Assembly (NCBI GenBank): GCA_036244855.1
Contig: BQKZ01001832.1
Location: forward strand, 39,749-78,064
Direction of reading: 5' to 3'
Length of the DNA: 38,316 nt
Source: Temnopleurus reevesii
Taxonomy: Eukaryota > Echinodermata > Echinoidea > Temnopleuroida > Temnopleuridae
Shown piece by piece: positions 10,588 through 21,100 of this stretch. A model generated the notes under the pieces. It saw nothing but the letters and a program-made list of their open reading frames with translations, had not been told where the DNA came from and did no database searches. Both the position numbers and the translations under genes were made by a program. How positions within the stretch are numbered: position 1 is the stretch's first letter; the number at the start of each line of letters is the position of its first letter.

Positions 10588-13500
10588 GTAAGTGTGTGTT
10601 TGTGTGTTTGTTTTAGTAATGAATGCATCAACCACAATAGGCGGATCCAGGGGCAGAAATTTTCCCGCCCCCTCTCTTCCTCCTCCTTTTGGGTCGTGCA
10701 GGACAACTGCCTCCTCCACTTTACTCTCCCCGATCATCGCGATTAGGGATAATGTTGGATACGTATATCGAGAGACTTGTTATGCTTTTTTTTTAAATCT
10801 TGAATCTGATGAATGCATACATCAAAATTATGGGCGGATCTAGGAGCCAAAGGACCCCCCCCCCCCCCAATAACCGTTCAACTTAATTTCCCCAGAATTA
10901 AACATTTTTAGGGACTGTTTTCCGTTCTATTTTTTTTTGGGGGGGGGAGGTGGGTGCTCCCTTGTCTGTTGGTTAAACAAATGACTGTCCTTCCTTTCAG
11001 GCTCTATTGTGAAAAGGGCCCATGTTTAATGGAATGATAACATTTGACCCCCAATATACATGTATATATATATATCTGGTCCGCCCCCGAAAGTATATTT
11101 TACGTCTAGGTGGTTTGAGGAATAAAGCGACGTGATGTGGTCCTCTATTTTGCATTTCAACCAGAGTTGCTTGATTTGAAGCCCATGCAGCATTGGTGTT
11201 GATTTATTTTAGCAAGAAATTATCCATATTGTTGCACTCAGCCCAAATGGGTACCTGTCAGGAATTTGTATTCCATTAATGTAGAGTGCACTGGTGTACA
11301 CCGGGCTAAAGCCATGACAATAAAAGGAATAATATAATAAGCATTGGCCACTCTGTAGACATGGTAGAGTGATTGTGTGCACTCTACAGTATTATTTTTG
11401 TATTAGTTCAGATCCAGACAGAGATTTTGTAGCATCTTGATGCGTTCATACGCAACGTAATTTTCCATTTTATGAATACGATAGACCTATAGACGCCGTA
11501 TTGCCCTGCTCTGTCCCTCCCCAACTGATTAAAGTGATTGAAAATGCGATTCCGTATACATCAGCTAGTGTGCATGTATATATACTAATTGCCCGGACAT
11601 GTTGGGTATCCGGAAAAACGGCATTTTTGGAAATTTGGAAAGCACAATGTCATGATTTGTTTGAATATAATGTCAGACAATATGATAAAACACAAAATTC
11701 TCACCATTATTTTGTTATTTGATCCATAGTTTTTGTGAAATTCAAAGGCAGAAGAGGGGATTTTATTTGTGTTAAGTGTCCGGACATCCAACCCCCACCC
11801 TACTAGTCCAGTTGAGGACTGTGTGTTCTGATAGCTCCCGCATCTGCATATTCTCTTACACTGGTCGGATCGCGACCAGAGGGGTATACAGATCAGAGGG
11901 TTATGTAAGGACTCTGTGGTTGAGTGCTTGCAGTCCCTGTGTGTTCAGTGTAAGAGAATATGCAGAGGTGGGTGCTATCAGAACACACAGTCCTCAACTG
12001 GACTACCACCCTACACGTAAAGGCTCAATCACAGAGAACATCAATATCCAACCTATATACCCAGCATAAATTGATTTAATATCAAGGCCAAACAGAATAT
12101 TGTTTGAATGCCCTTGAAAGTCATCGGTAGGTCGGATTCTCCCCTCCTATAATTGTTATTTTTAGAACACATTTCAATTGTGAATTGGAGCGAGAAGCTC
12201 CCGCAGTACATCTAAATATTAATTTTGTTCAGATTATATTTCACAGTTCTATAATTTCACTTGTCATTTAAGTGAAAAGTAAAATAAAAATATTACGGTC
12301 GGGCCTTTTCAGAGGGCCAGATGGTGAAGGGTAAATAAAAATGTTTTCTTGACCTTATTTCACATGCTTATCTGTAAATTTACCATCTGCAAAATGTCAA
12401 GCGACTAATTCTTATTAATTTTTTCGATTTTGTGTAACTATTTCTTGATTGATATGTATTATTGTCATATATGATCTGTTATTGTAAACGAAAGTGGAAA
12501 AATAAATTCAAATCAGATCAAGTCAAAAATCAATCAAGCGAAAGCCGAACTTATTTAACATTGGCCAAGCGTATCCTATTGGAACTTCGATGATGATAAG
12601 GCATCTTATTTTACCAGGTTAGATGCTCTAGTTTTACAAGTGCTCCCAGAGTGTCGCCCTGTAATTAAAAAAAGCAATTATTATCCCGGTTTATTGGATT
12701 CATACTTGCAAGCATAGTATATGCTCATTTCCACTCCCTGTGGAGTATTCCAACAGGGTGCTTCAATCAAGACATCTGATGCTGAATTCATCTCAGTGGT
12801 CACTTCCCATCGATCCACAATCACACCTGGGTAGAGTGCAGCACAATGTGGATGAAATTACTGCTGGAGAAAGGTCACTATCCCCTATTCAACACGACTC
12901 AACACGATTCTTGGTCATTGTTTACCCAGTCGAGTCCTGGATAAAGTGTCTTGTTGAATCGGGATTTCTATAAAAACATAGAGCCCGATCACATAGAGCC
13001 CCAATTCAACACGACTCAACACGATTCCTGGTCGTTGTTTACCCAGTGGACCCCTGGACAAATTGTCGTGTTCAATCGGGGCTTCTATGTGACATGGGGT
13101 CCTATACATAAAATCCCGATTCAACACGACTCAATGCGATTCTTTGTCATCGGTTACCCAGTCGAGTCCTGGACAAAGAGTCGTGTTAAGTCGTGTTGAA
13201 TCGGTGCTTCTATTTGACATGGGTGCGAATCGAACCGCCGATCCTCTGCAAGAGTGTGAAGCACTACACCATGATGCCTCCATACATACATTATAATGAC
13301 CATAAAATGAATTCAATTTACAGTGCCAATACACCGGCTATTTACGCTGAGTAACTGGGAATTTACTCTGCTCTTATCGAGGTTGCGTGCCTCCGCGGAA
13401 AACATTTAAGGGACGTATTTTCTTACTGTGTATATATGACAAGATCATTCCCAAAAGGAAGTAAATCCATTAGCACCATTTTATGGCATATGTATTATTT

Positions 13501-16470
13501 CGCTTGCGAAATTGTCTCCATTCATATAAGATGAGAGTGTTGATGGAAGGCCCAATTAAGTTGCAGAAATACTTATAAAAATAAGAGCATTGTGAAGAAA
13601 TTTACTCGTGTATTGTGCAGTTATAGTTAATTACAACACACAAAGTCTAAAAGTTAATTGTAATACTTTGATACGTTCGACTTTATTTTAGAAAAAACGT
13701 CAGCATAAATGCTTCTCAAATAATTTTCTTGATTTTTGTAAATGTAATGTGCAAAAATTAGAATGTTAAGGGTAACGCCAACTTCATACTGGAGCGCCAA
13801 AAAACAACTTATAATCTCTTCAAAAGTCCTTATTTGAACTGATATTAATTGTGTTATTTTTAATCTATTATTTTTTAATTCTTTGTGTGAAATGCATGTT
13901 TAAACTTTTCAATGACAGTAGATTACATTCAATCTAATTCAGCACCTGCTGTGTTATTCTAGCTCAAGGTGTTACACCATCTTGACCATATAGACATCAA
14001 ATTTGTGCTGATTTAACACCATAATTCGCAATGAAATGTTTTTGTCAATTGTGATTTAGCACCTTTAAGATGTACACCCTACATGTACCGTTGAGATTCT
14101 CAATGCTCTAGGTAGTTTCGCGTCACCATTCACCTATCTCTAATTCATCAAAAATACATCTTATACCTTTCATAACCTGTCAAGAATTCACTCAGAATAT
14201 CATGCGTCAGGTAACAGCTCATCTATCTCACCTATCTCCAATTCATCAAAAATACATCTTATACCTTTCATAACCTGTCAAGAATTTACCCAGAATAATG
14301 CCAGGTAAACATGGTAAATGGCTCTGTTACACCTTTGCGTCTATAGCCAAACGTCTGCCTAGCGTCTATGAAATTTGAAGACGCTCCGTGATTGCAGAAA
14401 ATACAGAGAGAAGACGCTTGGCTAGTCATTCGGCATTAGGTGATCGAAGTTTGCATGCTTGAGCATTAGCTTAGTGTATGCCCTCAGTATTTCTCTAATT
14501 CATCAAAAATACATCTTATACATGTCATAACCTGTCAAGAATTTACTCAGAATACATTGCCAGGTATAAGGGCTTGTGTATAGCTACACCTTTGCTCTTA
14601 TAGCCATCGTCTGGGTAGCGTTTATTAATTTTGAAAGACGTTCCATAATTGCATAAAATGAATTCAGATGAAAAATGCTTGGCCAACGTTGAAGTCGTTC
14701 GGCCGGTGTTAGATATTCGCAGATATTAGCATCAGCTAGGTGTTTTACCCTTATTTTTGTGTTCGCTGGCCGTATTTCAATTCCTGTATATTTTAGCTAT
14801 TAGTTGGTACGTTCAATAATGAAATAAGGAAAAGAAAAGAAAGAACGCATGTCTGCGTTTACTTACAAGCAACCAGGATTTAAACATTCTGCGGGGGGGG
14901 GGGGGGGGCTTATTACAATTACACTCCAACGGCGCCAACCCCCCCCCCCCTGCTCCTTGAAGAACTGACCAACCAAAAAAGGTCATCGGTTCAAATGTTG
15001 TGCCCTTTTTATCTGAAATTAAACAGCCCCTATCTCTGACCCAGGATGCCCGAGCCTTCGAAGCCCCCATGCGCCTACGCACACAATTTACATGTGAGAG
15101 AGACTCAAATTATTTATCATTCATTTCTGAATATTCACGCAAATATGGCGTTGGAAGGCATTATTAATGGAAATATTTTGGTTGATAGGTTCGTAGGTTG
15201 GTACGGTACATGCATCAGAAGAACTTGCCAGACAGGTATAATATTCATACTATTTCAACCGAAAATGGCAAATTAACCCATTGACTATTCGAACCGGGTA
15301 GTCCCTGCACAAAGTCAATGGGAATAGCAAATTCGGTTATAAATGGGTTAAGTTTCACCTTTTCAGAGAGTGTACCAAAAATGCATGCCGATCCCCACTG
15401 GCTCACTAAAGGGTTTTGGTTTCGAAAACAGAGAGCAAAAATGTAAAACTTGTAAGCTCGCGACAGATGCGAGTGCACTGCTTGGTCCAATTGCACGAAA
15501 TTGTTTCACCAATGCCCTCCTTGCTAGGACTCTCCCTAACTTCTTTTACCATCCTTGTAACATAGACGTATCAACGTTTGTGTCTATGTTACGAGGATGG
15601 CACAAGAAGTTAAGACGTCTTAGCAAGATGATGATATCCGAGACCATTTTGTGCAATTGGCCCATGGTCCCTAGACCAATGGCGTTTTGTTTTGATTCCA
15701 TGAGCAGCGGAATATTGATTGAACATCGCTGTTGCCATGGCAACTGATTAAAAAGATGTCGTCATGCTGATGATTTCCGCGGTATAGAATATTTACAGTT
15801 TCGGACATAAATAAGACTTTTGAATTGTATTATGTGGCCTACGTTAGAAAATGAGTAATAATTCGGCAAAGTACTAATGATGATGATGATGATGACGACG
15901 ATGATGATAATGATAATATTGATTATGATGATGGTGATGATGATGATGATGATGGTGATGAAGATGATGATGACGACGATGATGATGATGATGACGATAA
16001 TGATGACGACGATGATAATGATGATGATTTGGGTTGCCCTTTTATTTTAGCCTTGTGATATATTTCATTTTACCTGGTGAAAGAAATCGAGAGTTGAAAA
16101 GGGTAGATTATCTAGTTTTTAGCCGTATGCATTATTAAGGTCGTATACTGATTAAGTATTGCTATTTTTCGCCGTACTCTGGCCTCGAATTTGATTTATT
16201 CCAGTCTTTCTCTCACTTTAAAATGACTGCTTATGTTATGATATTCTGCTCTTTTTCCACTTTAACAAATGGAAACCAGAACGAAAAATAAATCAATAAT
16301 TCAAATGTTAGAGGATTTGGATATAAAGTGGTTGAATTATATATTGTTTACCTGTTTGCACATTTCAGAAGCAAGCGCCAATGGCGCCATCATCTTAAAC
16401 GTTAATCATTGCAGGAAAGAAAAGAGGCACGGGGGAAAATGGGAGGTAGAGAAAGGGAGTTGGGATATAG

Positions 16471-16521
<51 letters not shown>

Positions 16522-16584
16522 GTGAGATGTATAGCTCCATGTGGTAAAGACTCAGAGGGAGAAACAAACAACAAGGGGATATTT

Positions 16585-16642
<58 letters not shown>

Positions 16643-17825
16643 GGGAGGAAGAAATGGGAATAGAGGGAGAAAACAGAAGAGACAAACAGCAAGATATGAA
16701 CAGTCTAAGAGACAGAGATAGAGACAGATGAAAATAGAGAGAATGAATGAAAAACCGGGATGAGAGTTGAGATGGGGATGTTGAAAAAGAGGAGAGGATG
16801 GAAGATGAGGAATGGGGGTCTATATAGAAGAGAGGAAACGCGAAGAGGCCAGCAAATGAGGAGAAAGGTCATATAGCAAGATGTTGAGAATAGTAAATAG
16901 AAGTAACCTTCAGATGTGGTATAATGCCGGACATGGATGGTGTGGATCGGAGAATGATAAACATGATAAATGTAATATGGAAGAGAGAGAGAGAGAGAGG
17001 GGGGGGGGGGCAGAGGGAGAGAGAGAGAAATATGGAAAACAGAAGAGACAAATTTAAAAAAAACATGAAGATTATTTGAGAGACAGAAGAAATTACGCAG
17101 AAAGAGTGAGGTAGATAATTATAGAGAGTATATGAGAGGAGAGAAATATCGATAAATTGGGATGGGAGATGAGGTAGGGAGGTTGGAGCAGGGAACTACC
17201 TGTTTGGAGGATGGAACATTCATTTATTTTTCAAAAACATAAACAAGTACATGTAAATACAGAATGAAAATGAGGAAGCAAAAACCCTAAAATCAATGCT
17301 TGAGTTCGGGTCGCCTTAGTTGGGGTCGCCTACATTCATCCTATTCGACATTGCATTTAATTCTGAGGAGGGGTATGTTTTTCCTCTCTTGAGATTTCTG
17401 TCTGAATCCACGCCTGTCTTATCATTCCCCTATTAAAATTTCTTCCATTTCTTCCATTTCTCTCATTTACAGGAAACAGAGCAGTGGAGAACTACAGAGT
17501 CGGCTCAAGACGAGAAAGCTACTCGGGGTCGGGGAATGCGAAGATGGTTCGGTGCCTCTCTCAAAGGTAACAGAATTGTCTCACCTTGTTTCTTGTTGTT
17601 CTGTATTTAGAGATTCCAACCAGGCTTTAATTACAACTGAATGGCTGAGAGTATGGTAATTATCACCATCAGCGTCATTATCATTATTATCTGACATCAT
17701 CATCATCATCTTAAAAAATGATCATTATCACCATCATCATCATCATCATCACCATGATCATCATTATCACCATCTGTCATCATCATCATCATCATCATTA
17801 TCATCGCCATCATCATTATTATCAC

Positions 17826-17858
<33 letters not shown>

Positions 17859-18117
17859 TATCATCACCATCATCGTTATCATCGCCATCATCACTATCGT
17901 CATCATCATCATCATCATCATCAATAACATCATCATCATCATCATCATCATCATAATCTCCATGATCATCATCATTGTCATCATCATTATTATCCCCATC
18001 TGTCATCATAATTATAAAAATCGCCATCACCATCATCATCCTCATCATCATAATCTTCATCATCATCATTATCATCAACATCTGTCATCATCATTATAAA
18101 TAATCGCCATCATCAAT

Positions 18118-18179
<62 letters not shown>

Positions 18180-21100
18180 TATCACCATCATCATTATCAT
18201 CATCTGTCATCATCACTATCATGTTTAGTTGTTTTGTAATTGCTTTAAACACCATAATGATTACATTATTAAGCTATCATATGCATTTTTAATAACATTA
18301 TTCTGGATTTCCGTTTTACAGATCAGTCAAATCCTCGGCAGCGATGATCATTATATTCTCAACATGCCAGCCGGATTAAGGTAAGATAAACTGAAAAAAA
18401 CCATTGGTGGATCTAGGGGCCGAACCGCCCCCCCCCCCNNNNNNNNNNNNNNNNNNNNNNNNNNNNNNNNNNNNNNNNNNNNNNNNNNNNNNNNNNNNNN
18501 NNNNNNNNNNNNNNNNNNNNNNNNNNNNNNNNNNNNNNNNNNNNNNNNNNNNNNNNNNNNCCCCCCCCCCCCCCCCCCCCACCCCCAGTTGGTGAAAATG
18601 TGCTTGTCAGCTGTCCGGCTGGAAATGACTCCTGGAAGTGAGTACCAACCAATCACACAAAAACAGACATTTACACTTTTTTATCATTGCACTTTTTATA
18701 ATGCGTTTCGTACCATTATGTGCAAATTTTGCATACAATTTTTTTAAACAAAACATGATGATGAATTTAGATTTAATTGCATTCCTCATTCAATTCTGAA
18801 ACATTTTTTAAAGTATAGATAACTCTGGTCAGGCATAGGTGGATTGAAGGTGAGAACAATGGGGAGGTTTGGGGGTTCGAGCCCCAGTAGAGCTATATAC
18901 AATCCATTTTGCACATCAGCATAAATGAAGCCTTAAATCGAGTGAATTTGATACCTGGTAATTAAATGAAGTTTTTCCTGATCAATGTCCTACCGTTCCA
19001 AAGCGATTTAACGATTAAATCGTTAAATTTGGCCAGAATCAAATACACACCCTATGCATACTAAGCTTAGTAAATTGAAATGCTCGAGATTTAGATTGTT
19101 TTGAAGTTTATAATTCACTATTCAAGTTATGTTACCTGCATTATAGTTATTTTCAATGCAAGTAATATAATAACGTTTAAAATGTATGGTGTCAAATACA
19201 TTTCCTTTTTTTTTTAGTGCTCAAGATACGAATTGTGCAAGATGTAGGGTTTATTATCCTGAATGTTGCATCTTTTGGTGCACATCTGGAAGGTTTCACC
19301 TTTAGAATTGTGACATAAGTTTGCACCTTAATTCATCGATTCAGTTGTATATGGAATTCAGATACAGGCCACGGTAGCATTATATCTCTTTTTACATATT
19401 AAGAAATACGCAGCCTATCGAAAGGACGTTTATTCAAACAACAGGGGCGTATCTCCTTTTTTAATCATTTTTTTTTTCCTTTCAACTTTTTTACCAGGTT
19501 ATGGCAAGTGACGACAGCAGTAGTTTTCACATTAGTATCGTTAGTGGTAAGACTTCTTCAACTTCTTTTTCTTGTTTATGTTCTAGTCATGCTCCACCAT
19601 TTTCATATTCTGTTTTTACCTGACTGTCTAATTATTCAAAGGTACATTCTAATTCATGTTTCACTTAAAACACTTCATTTTAAATCATAATCTTTAAAAA
19701 TGTGTAAATTCCCTGTAATGTTTTAAATATTTTTACGATATAGATGCAATGGTAATCCATGGAAACCATAATCCATGCTGTTAACGCTAATGATCTGATA
19801 TTAATGTTATTGTACAATACCAGGGCCCTATTGCATAAAGAGTTGCATGCAACACAATTTAGAAAATTAAACGCAAACAGCTCCAGTTTTAACCAATCAC
19901 AAACGGGCATTTAGGATTTGCGTTTAATTTTCTGAGTTGCGTTTAAACGCATCTTTTTATTGTGCCCAGAGTTGTGTTTCATAAAGATGTATGTACGACT
20001 CTTACACTCGATAGTAAATCATGTCGCCGAATTAGTGAAAGACACCCAAACTGATTTCAATGTTTTTCATGAATCTATAGAACCATTTTTACGTTTGGTT
20101 TGAATGAAGTGAACCCCCGGAGTTAGCGTGCTCTCATTAAATGAAGAAAAATCAGATGAACAATCTGTGAAAATTTGAGCGAAATTGAACAACCCGATCA
20201 AAAGTTATGAATTTTCAAAGTCACAGAGATTTGACGATCACTGCCGCTCATGGGGATCCGTGCGCTCGGATCCTTTAATCAAAAATTAAAAATAAATAAA
20301 TTAAAGTCATGTCGGACAACTCCTCATTCACTTTGTACATAGGATTTTTAAAAATGGATTGATATAAAATTTGGAGTAAGGCTGCAACTTCATTCTTTTC
20401 AAGATACATGCAGAATCAATACAGAAATGCTATACCCCAACCTAAAATTGGCATTTTGTTGACTTTTTCTGAAAAAAGGGCGAAAATGTAAAATTTTGTA
20501 TACAGAGTGAATGAGGAATTGTCCGACATGACGTCACAGATTCCGTCGAATTTGCTGATCGCACGGATCCCAATGACCGGTAGAGATCGTCATATCTCTG
20601 TGACTTTAAAAATTCATTTAGGACAAGATGCTCTTTAAGCAACTCCGAACTGGCTTATTATAATAATAGATTCAATTTAAATAGAGCACGTATCAACTCA
20701 GCGGGAATGCTCAAGGCGCTTTGCATCATTGCTCCCAAAAGGATGCTCCAAGTGTTGCAAGTTTCTTCTGAGTGTGTATAATTAACTTCGTTTCTTTTTT
20801 TTCTTTTTTTTGTCTTTTCAGAGTATCTTCTTTCCCATCAGTATCTTCGACATGCTTTTCTCAAGTGAATGTGGCAGTGACGCGGTACTCCCTCTCAGAC
20901 TCTTCGGAGCGGCTCTCACATGTGAGTATGCTACAATAGCGAGCTTTCGAAATTGGTGGACGAAGACTGGACCGTACGGTAGAAAACGATGTGCGATGTG
21001 CGCAGTGAATGACAAGTGGGTAATTGATGTGCGCAGTAAATGCCTAGTGAGCAACTGATGAGCGCATCATTTGTTGCGCACATCAGGTCACGCGAACTCG

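Noticed and set aside
11776..12069. 97-codon plus-strand open frame
   Set aside because: It covers the fold-back MITE at 11804-12005 with its target duplications.
16269..16731. Arg/Glu-rich plus-strand frames and Ser/Leu-rich minus-strand frames
   Set aside because: Translations of (GA)n microsatellites.
17706..18081. Open frames of poly-Met, poly-Asp and poly-His
   Set aside because: Translations of the (ATC)n microsatellite.
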